DNA from: Pectinatus haikarae
Lineage (GTDB): Bacteria; Bacillota; Negativicutes; Selenomonadales; Selenomonadaceae
Direction: 5' to 3' (one strand)
DNA: 64,000 nt
Assembly (NCBI RefSeq): GCF_030813505.1
Contig: NZ_JAUSUE010000019.1
Part shown: piece after piece, positions 17,441 through 26,173 of the stretch
How positions within the stretch are numbered: position 1 is the stretch's first letter
Layout: each line of letters starts with the position of its first letter
Program-made: the position numbers and the translations under genes
Notes under the pieces: generated by a model
What the model saw: only the letters and a program-made list of their open reading frames with translations
What the model was told of the DNA's origin: nothing
Database searches by the model: none

Positions 17441-18355
17441 ATGAACATACGGGGGATAGCTATTAATGCTGATGCCGGACTACTCGATGGGAAAATTGAT
17501 ATGCTTCGGCAGGTATTAGATTATTATAGCGAACTGGGTTTTTCTCAGGTAGAAATTGCACCGCATGGTATCGGGGCAGTATATTGCGGACATATGGATA
17601 AAGTGCGTCTCAGGGAAGTACAAAAAATATTAAGCAGATATTCGTTTACATATATTGTACACGGAATTAATGCATTAAACCTGATGTTGAATGATATGAT
17701 AAATTATCAGGGGTTCACAGCCAGTATGGAATTTGCAGCTGCAATCGGTGCGCGGATCATGGTATATCATGCAGGTCGCTACATGTCAGAAGAAAACTTT
17801 TTAAATAGAAATCGATCGCGTCCAACTCAGTCCGAAAAAAAACTAATGTGGCAGCGGGAATGCACTGCCCTGCAATCCATGGGTGATATCGCTAAAAAAT
17901 ATGATGTTGTAATAGCTGTGGAAAATGCCAGACCATATTTAGATGCGCCAAATTATTGCTATGCAGAATTACTGGAGGATTTGGCCCGAATGATTAAAAA
18001 TGTAAATCACGGATATGTGGGAATTACTTTGGATACCGGACATGCCTATCTGGCTGCCTGTCAGTATGGTTATGATTTAATGGCTGGTGTTAAAGCTATT
18101 GCCCCTTATGTACGCCATATTCACCTGCATGACAACTTTGGGCGCTGCTGTGCCTCATGGGAGAAAAAACAGCATGAATTAGCTGCAATGGGTCGCGGTG
18201 ACATGCATATGCCAATTGGTATGGGAATTATACCTGCTGATGGGATATTGGCGTGCCTGCAGCAGTATGATGGTAGTATTACTTTGGAAATGCGGCCGCG
18301 CTATAAGGAATATTATGCTATCGCCTTAAAAAATGCACAAATGTTAATAAGCTAA
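17441..18355 (+). CDS. Xylose-isomerase-like TIM-barrel protein at the end of the phn operon
   Basis: 304 aa. Metal-site motifs of the AP-endonuclease 2/sugar epimerase superfamily are seen: VYHAGRY near residue 109, AVENARP near 161, ITLDTGHAY near 197, HIHLHDNFG near 226 and LEMRP near the end. The reaction is unknown. It starts 7 bases after phnM (RBS AAGGGAGG) and so is part of the phosphonate operon, which lacks phnN, phnO and phnP. It may act on the ribose phosphate left by PhnJ or on a phosphonate side group; this is inference. It could also simply be a sugar isomerase cotranscribed by chance. Confidence 0.75.
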   Translation: MNIRGIAINADAGLLDGKIDMLRQVLDYYSELGFSQVEIAPHGIGAVYCGHMDKVRLREVQKILSRYSFTYIVHGINALNLMLNDMINYQGFTASMEFAAAIGARIMVYHAGRYMSEENFLNRNRSRPTQSEKKLMWQRECTALQSMGDIAKKYDVVIAVENARPYLDAPNYCYAELLEDLARMIKNVNHGYVGITLDTGHAYLAACQYGYDLMAGVKAIAPYVRHIHLHDNFGRCCASWEKKQHELAAMGRGDMHMPIGMGIIPADGILACLQQYDGSITLEMRPRYKEYYAIALKNAQMLIS

Positions 18356-18552
18356 AAAGCTGCGATAAAAGTGTTTTGACTGGGATAAGAGAAAATGATT
18401 TTTTTACCAGATAAAATTACTGTCAGTCTGCTGTAGAAGTTTTAGTTGTATTTTCTGGATTAGAAAAACGGTTATGTCTTTTTTCACATACATAACTTAT
18501 AAGAATGGAAAGAATGATGTGGAACTTTTGGTATATGGCAGACACAGTAAAG

Positions 18553-19251
18553 CTACAAGGAAAGTCCTTTCACCGCAGCTAATAGTTCAGCACTGCCGGT
18601 CACTTCTTTATCAGCAAGATTGCAGGAGGTGGGGCAAGTACGCTTTCTATGGTTAAACCATATGGTTTTCCAGCCAGCACCATTTGCTCCCTGGATGTCA
18701 GTTTCATATGTATCGCCTATATACCAGGTTTCGGCAGCGGATATGCCTAATTTCCTTTCAACAAATTTGAAGATTTTTGCATCTGGTTTCAGATAACCAG
18801 TATCTTCCGATATAAAAATTCTGTCAGGGGAAAACCATTGCTCTAAATGCAGAGCGTTGATCTTTAGATACTGAGACTTTCGCATGCCGTTTGAAAGCAA
18901 AGCAATAAATATGTGTTTTGTCCTGCAAAAATTGAGTATTTTAACTATATGCTCCGGAATTGATATATGGGACTGATAATACCGATATTTCGTTTCAAAA
19001 CATTCCGCGGCTTTTCTTGATATTTGAATGCCAACGTCATGGTATGTCTTTTTTATACGGAGATAAAAACAGTCCTCATGAGGAATAAGCCCCTTTTTTT
19101 CTGCTTCAAGTATTTGGTCCGAATATATTCTGGAGAGCATAAACAATTTATTACAATCTATATTTTTGTCGTAATATAAATCTTCATGAGCTTGCCGGAA
19201 GGGCTGCATCAAATTGTAAAGAGTATCATCCATATCAAAAATAATATTCAA
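18553..19251 (-). CDS. HAD-superfamily hydrolase (subfamily IA, YjjG/phosphoglycolate phosphatase type)
   Basis: 232 aa. The four HAD motifs are visible: FDMDDTLYN (residues 5-13, nucleophile Asp), LLSNG near 118, KPDAKIF near 155, and GDTYETDIQGANGAG near 179. It likely dephosphorylates a small phosphoester. It converges on the phn operon, with about 200 bases between stops. Its nearness to a phn set without PhnP/PhnN makes a role in ribose phosphate removal conceivable, but nothing shows it directly. Cytosolic. Confidence 0.85.
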   Translation of the reverse strand: MNIIFDMDDTLYNLMQPFRQAHEDLYYDKNIDCNKLFMLSRIYSDQILEAEKKGLIPHEDCFYLRIKKTYHDVGIQISRKAAECFETKYRYYQSHISIPEHIVKILNFCRTKHIFIALLSNGMRKSQYLKINALHLEQWFSPDRIFISEDTGYLKPDAKIFKFVERKLGISAAETWYIGDTYETDIQGANGAGWKTIWFNHRKRTCPTSCNLADKEVTGSAELLAAVKGLSL

Positions 19252-19373
19252 AGTAGCGCTCCTTTTCTATTTAAGGTAAATTTGCAGAGAAAAGTAAATT
19301 GGACAGAATATAAAAACCGAATACAGCAAGGCCGGACGCACCTGCAATTATGATACAGCATAGTAATGATTAT

Positions 19374-19416
19374 AGCAATGAAGGCAGAATATTATGTTTA
19401 TTCTGCCTTCATTGCT
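19374..19416 (-). terminator. 18-bp perfect stem-loop after the gatZ-type gene
   Basis: AGCAATGAAGGCAGAATA (19374-19391) and its exact complement (19399-19416) flank a 7-base loop, just past the end of the PTS operon on the minus strand. No clear U-tract follows on either strand, so it may be an mRNA 3-prime stabiliser or a weak terminator. Confidence 0.6.
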
Positions 19417-19432
19417 GTTCTGTTATATCATG

Positions 19433-20692
19433 TCACTTCATTAGTTTGGAAGTAAGGCCTTTTAGGTTAAAGCATTCAACATAACGATCAATAGAATTTT
19501 TAATTTTATATATTACATATTTTTCTCCGTCGATCCCGTTGGCGGCCAGATTATCATATAATTTTGCTGTTTCCTGTTTTACTCGATCATTGTTGAATGT
19601 GTAATGCCCGCTTATTTCAGTGATAAGAAGCGTTAATTTCTTATCTTTAAAAATTTCTTCGGGGGATAATTTGTCTTTACCGTCAACCATCCATTTTTTC
19701 CAACGACCGCTTTTTACGGCTTCTTCCTGTAAGACTTTATGCAGATCGGAAGCTTTATCCAGAAGTCCCTGTTCTGCCAGTCTGTTTTCGACCTGAGTGA
19801 GTTTCAGATATGCCTGCGTTTCAACGGTACCGAATTCAGGAGCCACATTCATTGCTGTTACCCCGAGTGCAGGGTGCTCCAGTAAAATCGCATCGTCAAG
19901 ATAATCGCCATTATGTTCTTTCAGGCCTACATCATATTTTTTTGCTATTGAAGACAGTTTTTTGCATGAGGTAGAATCCACATGCCCCACATTCTCGGTG
20001 AGACGCGTGAGAGTTCCTGTATTTCCCACAATAAACGCAGGGTGGGGGAGATTCTTTTCATCAAGCCGTGAGGTCAACGCTTTTATAAATTTTTCGTAGT
20101 TTTCACTGGAAGTCAGCCCGCCGTTAGTTTCTTCTGTTCCCACTTCATAACTGATAGCCGGAAGGCTGCGTGCTATACGTTCTTTTTCTACATACTCTAT
20201 TAATTCTACGGTGCGATCAATATTGACGTTCATGTCAATAACTTTACCGACGGTATAAGGGTCTTTTGTAGGATCAATATGCAGAAGATCGAAGTTATTT
20301 ATCAAATCTATTATATATGATTTTTTGCCAAGTGTCATAGCTTCTTTCTCAGGCAAATGCGCGTTGCGTTCGCTGTCACGCTGCCAGGGACCGCCATGAT
20401 CGCGGCAGAGGTAATAAAGGCCGGTATAGTTTATTTCATCTGCTGCCTTTTTAATTGCGTCAGAAAAACGTTTTTGGTCCCAGCTGCATACATAACCACC
20501 ACCTAATTCATCGGCATCCACTTGATTACGGCTGGCGATAAACATTAAGGGAAAATTTTTTTCCTTGGCAAGCAGCATGGAGGCCTTCAGCAAATTTATT
20601 GACATCGGTCCGATACCCAGCAAACTGGCTTTGTTTTTGCCTTTCAGGGTTAACATTTTTTTTACGACTTCATTTAACGTAATTTTATGCAT
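19433..20692 (-). CDS. GatZ/KbaZ-family protein (tagatose-bisphosphate aldolase non-catalytic subunit type)
   Basis: 419 aa, the length of the GatZ/KbaZ family. Typical motifs are FIASRNQVDADELGGGYV near residue 52 (first part FIASRNQVDADE), CRDHGGPW near 95, EVGTEETNGG and KEHNGDYL. GatZ and KbaZ are needed for activity of class II tagatose-bisphosphate aldolases GatY/KbaY; other members are 4-epimerases of ketoses or ketoaldonates. No GatY is in this operon; the only class II aldolase in the window is at 1788-2648. It follows PTS EIIC by 28 bases and is the last gene of the operon. Confidence 0.8.
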   Translation of the reverse strand: MHKITLNEVVKKMLTLKGKNKASLLGIGPMSINLLKASMLLAKEKNFPLMFIASRNQVDADELGGGYVCSWDQKRFSDAIKKAADEINYTGLYYLCRDHGGPWQRDSERNAHLPEKEAMTLGKKSYIIDLINNFDLLHIDPTKDPYTVGKVIDMNVNIDRTVELIEYVEKERIARSLPAISYEVGTEETNGGLTSSENYEKFIKALTSRLDEKNLPHPAFIVGNTGTLTRLTENVGHVDSTSCKKLSSIAKKYDVGLKEHNGDYLDDAILLEHPALGVTAMNVAPEFGTVETQAYLKLTQVENRLAEQGLLDKASDLHKVLQEEAVKSGRWKKWMVDGKDKLSPEEIFKDKKLTLLITEISGHYTFNNDRVKQETAKLYDNLAANGIDGEKYVIYKIKNSIDRYVECFNLKGLTSKLMK

Positions 20693-20720
20693 TGTGAAGA
20701 ACTCCTTTGCGTTTACTATA

Positions 20721-21782
20721 TTATTTTATATCATTGGTCTCTATATTCGGCCGCAGGATATGCAGACAGATGGCTGTGACTACCACACCCACAGCCATAT
20801 CAACGGCATACCATAATGGGGCTTTATTGACTGCTGCGATGACGATGAGTCCTCCGTGCGGGACCATGCATTCAACACCATGCATCATGCCGAGGCCGGC
20901 GCCAACGGCACTGCCGATCATTATGGATGGGATGACTGTTTTCAGACTTTTAACGGCAAAGGGTATAGCACCCTCGGTGATGCCGATAAGTCCCATAAAA
21001 GCCGCAGATGGTCCCATCCGGCGGTCATCCGCCCCCCATTTGCTGCGTGATACAAAAGTGGATAATGCTATACCGAGCGGAGGGACTGCAACTGCGATGC
21101 GATAAGCTCCGTTCGGACCGTATATTCCTTCTGCCATAAGTGCCAGCGTAAAAGCTGTTGCGGTCTTATTGACAGGACCACCCATGTCGAAAGCCGCCAT
21201 GGCACCGAGAATCAATCCTAGGATTAAAGCGCTGCCTCCTTGCATTCCGGACAATAGGTCTATCAACCATCTCATGGCAGCCCCTATCGGTCCTACCAGT
21301 ATATATATATATATCAGGGCAACGATCACTGTGGTGACAATGGGGATTATCAATATCGGCATGATCGCTTTGACAGTATCACTGACCTTCCATTTTTTCA
21401 CCCATCTGGCAAGAAAGCCGCATAATACTCCCAACAGCATTGCTCCCAGAAAACCGGTCTGTACATGATTTTCTCCTATTGGGGTATTGGCTATGAAGCC
21501 GGTGATCATACCGGGGGTTATGCCGGGTTTCCCTGCAACAGAATAAGCGATATAGCCAGACAATATCGGGATCATCATGGAGAAACCGGCACTGCCGATA
21601 ATGCCGATATTTTGTAAAAACGGGTTCGTGACTACCATACCCTTGCCTGCGGTGGCATCGCCGCCGGCTAACGAGAGCGCAAGACATATACCGCCGACAA
21701 CGACCGTGGGCATCATATAAGAAACGCCTGTACTGAATGCTTTAGTCAAGTCGTCGATGAAGTTTTTCATAGTAGCGGACAT
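20721..21782 (-). CDS. PTS fructose-family EIIC, membrane subunit
   Basis: 353 aa with eight to nine hydrophobic segments. Conserved EIIC-Fru motifs GVSYMMPTVVVGG, FDMGGPVNKTA, ITEGAIPFAV and PHGGL are seen. It forms the sugar channel with separate EIIB and EIIA proteins encoded just upstream. The RBS AAGGAGG is 8 bases from the ATG. The sugar is unknown; the downstream GatZ-type protein suggests a ketose or polyol route through tagatose- or fructose-type phosphates. Confidence 0.9.
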   Translation of the reverse strand: MSATMKNFIDDLTKAFSTGVSYMMPTVVVGGICLALSLAGGDATAGKGMVVTNPFLQNIGIIGSAGFSMMIPILSGYIAYSVAGKPGITPGMITGFIANTPIGENHVQTGFLGAMLLGVLCGFLARWVKKWKVSDTVKAIMPILIIPIVTTVIVALIYIYILVGPIGAAMRWLIDLLSGMQGGSALILGLILGAMAAFDMGGPVNKTATAFTLALMAEGIYGPNGAYRIAVAVPPLGIALSTFVSRSKWGADDRRMGPSAAFMGLIGITEGAIPFAVKSLKTVIPSIMIGSAVGAGLGMMHGVECMVPHGGLIVIAAVNKAPLWYAVDMAVGVVVTAICLHILRPNIETNDIK

Positions 21783-21814
21783 CGTTCCATCCTCCTTAAT
21801 ATATGCAATATAAA

Positions 21815-22135
21815 TTATTTTATTAGACCTATTGCTTTGTCGATGACAGCGGCGGGGTTGCGAATGACTTCTGCTGGATTCAATGTCAGGATTCTGCCCT
21901 CATCATCTTTTTCTCCAAAACGTTCTTCTCCTTCTATACCTATAGCTATAGCCATGATCACAACGTCAGCATCGGCAATTTCTTCTTCGCTCAGCTCGTT
22001 GTCAATCCCCATACCGCCCTGAGTTTCGACTTTTACGTCATAGCCTCTTTTCTTACATTCTTGTTCAATGGCTTCCTGCGCCATATATGTGTGGGCCACG
22101 CCCGTTATACAGGCAGCTACTCCTACAATTTTCAT
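21815..22135 (-). CDS. PTS fructose-family EIIB
   Basis: 106 aa, a single EIIB-Fru domain. The phosphocysteine lies in VGVAACITGVAHTYMA (Cys9). ATG 22135 is chosen over an in-frame TTG at 22144, because AAGGAG almost touches the TTG but is 10 bases from the ATG, where homologues start. It carries phosphate from EIIA to the sugar at EIIC. Confidence 0.9.
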   Translation of the reverse strand: MKIVGVAACITGVAHTYMAQEAIEQECKKRGYDVKVETQGGMGIDNELSEEEIADADVVIMAIAIGIEGEERFGEKDDEGRILTLNPAEVIRNPAAVIDKAIGLIK

Positions 22136-22167
22136 ATAAATCAAGCTCCTTGTGTTTTAATAATGAA

Positions 22168-22617
22168 TTAAAATTCCCGGTTAATAGAATTTAAAAGACT
22201 GAAGGCATCTTCATTTGTTTCACAGTCGAACAGCTTTTTTCTGAATTCATCGTTTATAAGTTTTTTGCTGACTTCGGAAATGGCCTTCAGATGTAATTTA
22301 TCAGTATTTTTTTTTGGTACACCTATGAGAAATATTGCTTTTACACGATCTTTTGTGTCAGAGTCCCATTCAAACGGTTTTTTTACGGTTGCATAGGCAA
22401 TAAATGCCTCTTTTACAGCATCTGTTTTCCCATGAGGGATGGCAATCGCATAGCCTATCGAAGTAGAAATTTCCGATTCGCGGCGCAGCACAGTTTTGAT
22501 AAATTCGTGTTGGTCAGTTAATAGATTGGCTTCATCAGCTTTTGAAGCAATAAAGCTGATGACTTCGGAACGATTTCGGAATGGCTGGTTAATAAAAATC
22601 AGATTTTGTTTGATCAC
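22168..22617 (-). CDS. PTS fructose-family EIIA
   Basis: 149 aa PTS_EIIA_2 domain. Phosphorylation site His62 in AIAIPHGKTD, preceded by the usual RRESEISTSIGYA. The start codon is GTG, with GGGAG about 9 bases upstream. It lies 17 bases after the PRD regulator gene and just before EIIB, so regulator and transporter are one transcription unit. Confidence 0.9.
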   Translation of the reverse strand: MIKQNLIFINQPFRNRSEVISFIASKADEANLLTDQHEFIKTVLRRESEISTSIGYAIAIPHGKTDAVKEAFIAYATVKKPFEWDSDTKDRVKAIFLIGVPKKNTDKLHLKAISEVSKKLINDEFRKKLFDCETNEDAFSLLNSINREF

Positions 22618-22634
22618 TTTTCACATCTCCCATG

Positions 22635-24545
22635 TTATGAACTCAGCAAATGAGCTAATTTTTTTCTGAAAATTTTTGCATCTTCATGACCAAATTTTTT
22701 GATTTCACTTCTTATATTTGAATGGACCATTTTCTTGTAAAAGGTTGAAAACAATGTCAAATTTGTCACAAATTGCTCCTTGGAAACGGCAAACATAAAA
22801 ACATAGCGCACATCCGATATTTCCCAGTGTATTGGTTTGTGAAGACGGACGATAACCAATTTACTTTCTTTGACAAAATCTGGATTACCATGCGGGATCG
22901 CGATCGAGTCTACATCTGTCGAAGAGATATTTTCTCTTTCTATGACGCTTGCCAAATAGTTTTCTGTTACTAAATTGTCGTCATGAAGTGCGGCAACGGC
23001 ACTTTTTATGATGTCATTACGTGAGTCGGCCTTTTCCACATCCAGTATTATTGCGTGCATAATGAAAAGTGCTAATAAATTATTGATGCAGTGCATTTCT
23101 ATAAAATATTTTATTTGCCTGAGTTCATTTTGTGTAAGCAAAGGAGAAATGTAAATTACAGGAATACTTTCTGATTTTATGTTTTCTGTACACAAAACAA
23201 GATCAGCATCAATTGTTTTCAGCTGCAGAAAATGCTGAATGGATATGGTATCGGCAATTTCCACGGCGTGAAAGATTCTCTCGACCTTGGTTGCGATCAG
23301 ACTTGCGGCAGCCATGCCGTAATGACATACAACCAGAATACGAAGTTTTTTTTCACCGCTTTTCATTCGTTCGATTCCCGCCTGAAAATGCAAGGTCAAA
23401 TAAATCATCTCATCATTGGAGACCTTGTATGAAAATCTTGCTGAAATCACTTCAGCCGCAATAGTGGAAATTTCGAAACCGAGTGGATATTGATGCATTA
23501 TATCGTGCCAGCTGTAATCAGGAGAAAATGCTTTTAATAAATCTCTGCGCAGAACTGTGGTGTAAATATGGATGGAAAGGCCGTTAAGCAGTTCATGATC
23601 GGAACTGAAATCTATTGATGTGCGTTCGAGAATTTTTTGAAATATCTCATTTATTACGTCACTCATATCCTGTACAAAGCGAGCGCTGTCTGACATTCTT
23701 TGTTTGCGCAGTGTCATAAATAAATAACAAAAATAAAAGGTTTCATTTTTATCACTGAGACACAGTATGGAAGACATTTTTTCAGCTGCCGACAAATATT
23801 CTCTTTCTTTATGCATGCCGTGAACAATATCAAAGAAAGCAGCTTCTATACGCATTTTTGGATAATTACGATGATAAAAGCGGATATAGAGGATCTGCAG
23901 AAAGAGCTGGCATACCGCTTCGTCAGTGAAGGTAAAAGCTGAAATGCCTTGAAGATAATTAAGCGCATCCGTCCCTTTCGAGATATCGTCAGAAGTAATA
24001 TACCGCAGAATGGGGAAGTGTCTGACATGAAATTGTTTCAGCTCTTCATTAAAATCGATGCCTTGAATATACGGCTTCATAATCTCCGCGAAGCGGCTTC
24101 TTCTTTCGGCTTGGGTGGCAGTGCTGCGGATGCCGTAATGACGTACTGACTGCAATTCCTCAGGGTATTTTTTTAATAAAGCTGCCATAATTTTTTCGAT
24201 AAGTGATTTGCTGACATATAAGGTATCAGCTATATCCTGCAAAACAATGAAACTATCATTAAAAAGCAGCATTAAGATTATTTGTTTCTCAAGCGGAAAT
24301 TCAAGCATCAGGCCGGCAGTTTTTAATATATAAGGCATGTTCTCTATACCGTATATATGCAGCTGGCTTCCCGGCAATACTTCCGCCGTGGTACCATAAC
24401 CCTGCATGAAATCGTTTATGTTTTGCAGATCTGATTTGACGGTTTGCATAGAAATATTCATAATTTCGCCAAGTTCCTTCAAGCCGGCTTTCGGGTTCTC
24501 AAGTATGTATTTCATGAGATTTACTTGTCGTCTTATTAATTTCAT
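22635..24545 (-). CDS. PRD-containing transcriptional regulator (BglG/MtlR/LicR type)
   Basis: 636 aa. Order of domains: N-terminal winged helix (about 1-65, RRQVNLMKYILENPKAG at the start), central PRD domains ending near YLTLHFQAGIERM, an EIIB-Gat-like domain with VVCHYGMAAASLI (about 420), and a C-terminal EIIA domain with the phospho-His in IAIPHGNPDF (about 555). Such activators are switched by PTS phosphorylation of their PRD, EIIB and EIIA sites, so they sense flux through their own PTS. The second ATG, 27 bases inside the frame, is preceded by GGAGGG and is chosen. It heads the operon it probably controls. Confidence 0.9.
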   Translation of the reverse strand: MKLIRRQVNLMKYILENPKAGLKELGEIMNISMQTVKSDLQNINDFMQGYGTTAEVLPGSQLHIYGIENMPYILKTAGLMLEFPLEKQIILMLLFNDSFIVLQDIADTLYVSKSLIEKIMAALLKKYPEELQSVRHYGIRSTATQAERRSRFAEIMKPYIQGIDFNEELKQFHVRHFPILRYITSDDISKGTDALNYLQGISAFTFTDEAVCQLFLQILYIRFYHRNYPKMRIEAAFFDIVHGMHKEREYLSAAEKMSSILCLSDKNETFYFCYLFMTLRKQRMSDSARFVQDMSDVINEIFQKILERTSIDFSSDHELLNGLSIHIYTTVLRRDLLKAFSPDYSWHDIMHQYPLGFEISTIAAEVISARFSYKVSNDEMIYLTLHFQAGIERMKSGEKKLRILVVCHYGMAAASLIATKVERIFHAVEIADTISIQHFLQLKTIDADLVLCTENIKSESIPVIYISPLLTQNELRQIKYFIEMHCINNLLALFIMHAIILDVEKADSRNDIIKSAVAALHDDNLVTENYLASVIERENISSTDVDSIAIPHGNPDFVKESKLVIVRLHKPIHWEISDVRYVFMFAVSKEQFVTNLTLFSTFYKKMVHSNIRSEIKKFGHEDAKIFRKKLAHLLSS

Positions 24546-24757
24546 GTTATTCCCTCCGTCTGGACCAATCATAACAAATCTCTCCTTTCAGTAAAACTCA
24601 ATATAATTTTGCAAATCCCAAAAAAAATGTGGGTTTTATTTTTTTATGTAATAATAAAAAAATCTTGCAAAAGCAATGATCCATATAAAAAACTACTATT
24701 GCGGTATATATTCTAACATTTAGAAATGTTTATCAAAATAGAAAAGATTTTAAGCTA

Positions 24758-24788
24758 TTGTTAACTTTTAAAATTATATAGTTGACTA
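24758..24788. promoter_or_regulatory. Probable BirA operator before bioY
   Basis: TTGTTAAC (24758-24765) and GTTGACTA (24781-24788) form an inverted pair 15 bases apart, close to the TTGTTAAC-N15-GTTAACAA pattern of BirA sites in Firmicutes. The right half overlaps the -35 box of the predicted bioY promoter, which explains repression by biotin-loaded BirA. Confidence 0.65.
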
Positions 24789-24810
24789 TAGCTTATTTTT
24801 ATGATTTAAT
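24782..24810 (+). promoter_or_regulatory. Predicted sigma-A promoter of the bioY operon
   Basis: TTGACT (24782-24787), 17 bases, then TTTAAT (24805-24810). The spacing is ideal and transcription would begin about 70 bases before bioY. The remaining sequence between the PRD regulator and bioY is AT-rich and must also hold the regulator's divergent promoter, which I could not place. Confidence 0.55.
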
Positions 24811-24885
24811 AATTAACGAAAAGGAAGAGCTGGCTTCATATATATGTTTTTATTGATAAATTAATAATGCAGGAGTTGGTGAAGT

Positions 24886-25446
24886 ATGTTTGAAAAAATA
24901 AATCAACGAGAAATCGTTTTATGCGGACTGTTTACGGCATTGATAGCGATAGGAGCATTTATAAGAATTCCGGTGCCGGTTGTACCGTTTACTCTGCAAT
25001 TTTTATTTACGATGCTGGCTGGACTTTTGCTCGGCGGCAGATTGGGGGCTATCAGCGTAGGTGTATATGTACTGCTGGGGCTTATCGGTATGCCGATTTT
25101 TACTGAGGGCGGAGGTCTGGGGTATATATTGCAGCCTACCTTTGGTTATCTGATCGGTTTTGTCCTGGGCAGTTATTTGACAGGCTGTATTGCCAAAACT
25201 AAAAATTGCCCGTCATATAAAAGGCTTTTGGCGGCAAATTTGGCGGGGCTTATCATTGTTTATGCATGCGGATTGTTATACTGTTATTTTATTAGCAATT
25301 TTTATCTTGGAAAGTCAGTAAGTGCATGGATGGTATTTTTGTATGGGTTTGTTCTGGCTGTGCCGGGAGATTTTATACTATGTGTATTGGCCGCTGTACT
25401 GGGGAAAAAGATGATTCCTGTTTCTTGGTTGATATTGAGAAAATAA
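24886..25446 (+). CDS. bioY: Biotin transporter substrate-binding (S) component BioY
   Basis: 186 aa membrane protein with six hydrophobic segments. The N-terminal core RIPVPVVPFTLQFLF and LGGRLGA, and GGGLGYILQPTFGYLIGF (first part GGGLGYILQPTFG), are BioY hallmarks. BioY binds biotin and works alone or with an energy-coupling (ECF) module; none is encoded here. The RBS GGAG precedes ATG 24886. It starts a bioY-bioD-bioA operon with a BirA-like operator, a typical biotin-controlled arrangement. Confidence 0.92.
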   Translation: MFEKINQREIVLCGLFTALIAIGAFIRIPVPVVPFTLQFLFTMLAGLLLGGRLGAISVGVYVLLGLIGMPIFTEGGGLGYILQPTFGYLIGFVLGSYLTGCIAKTKNCPSYKRLLAANLAGLIIVYACGLLYCYFISNFYLGKSVSAWMVFLYGFVLAVPGDFILCVLAAVLGKKMIPVSWLILRK

Positions 25447-25473
25447 TGCATTGAGGGGAGAAGTATTATCAGA

Positions 25474-26151
25474 ATGAAAAGAAAAGCAAAAGGGCTGTTT
25501 ATAACAGCTACGGGAACGGATGTCGGCAAAACATATGTAACGGGATTGATAATAAAAAAACTGCGTGAAGCAGGCTTGAATTGTGGTTATTATAAAGCAG
25601 CTATAAGCGGAGCGGACAGTGTGGGTGAAAGTGACGCCGGGTATGTAAATCGTATTGCCAATATTGGACAAACCGATAAAATGCTGGTGCCATATCTTTA
25701 CAAAGAAGCTGTATCACCTCATTTGGCAGCACGCATAGAAAAAAATCCCGTAGAACTGTCTGTGGTAAAAGAAGGTTTTAGTAAAAACGCACAGCAATTT
25801 GATTATCTTACAATGGAGGGCAGCGGCGGTATAATCTGCCCTATTCGCTATGATGCGCGGCAAAAATTGTTTCTGGAAGATTTTATTAAAGAATTCTCTC
25901 TGCCGTCTGTTATTGTAGCGGATGCGGGGCTTGGTACAATAAATGCGGTTGTGCTTACGGTGGAGTATATGAAAAATCGTTCTTTGCCAATAAAAGGGAT
26001 CATTCTTAATAATTATACGGGGGGAATTATGCAGGAGGATAATATCAGGATGATTGAGGCTATGACAGGGATAAAGATCGCGGCACTTGTGAAGGATGGC
26101 GACAAAGATCTTGATATAGAGGCAGAGGCGTTAGCTGCATTTTATGAATGA
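25474..26151 (+). CDS. bioD: Dethiobiotin synthetase
   Basis: 225 aa P-loop enzyme that closes the ureido ring of 7,8-diaminopelargonate with CO2 and ATP. The P-loop TGTDVGKTYV is near residue 12; MEGSGGI near 111 is the second conserved site. GAGGGGAG lies 13 bases before the ATG, a slightly long spacing. It sits between bioY and bioA, with 22 bases to bioA. Confidence 0.92.
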   Translation: MKRKAKGLFITATGTDVGKTYVTGLIIKKLREAGLNCGYYKAAISGADSVGESDAGYVNRIANIGQTDKMLVPYLYKEAVSPHLAARIEKNPVELSVVKEGFSKNAQQFDYLTMEGSGGIICPIRYDARQKLFLEDFIKEFSLPSVIVADAGLGTINAVVLTVEYMKNRSLPIKGIILNNYTGGIMQEDNIRMIEAMTGIKIAALVKDGDKDLDIEAEALAAFYE

Positions 26152-26173
26152 TAATAAAGGTGAGGCGTATTGA

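Noticed and set aside
18474..18656. A 60-codon plus-strand frame opposite the end of the HAD hydrolase gene
   Set aside because: It overlaps a well-supported gene on the other strand, has no RBS and has no family features.
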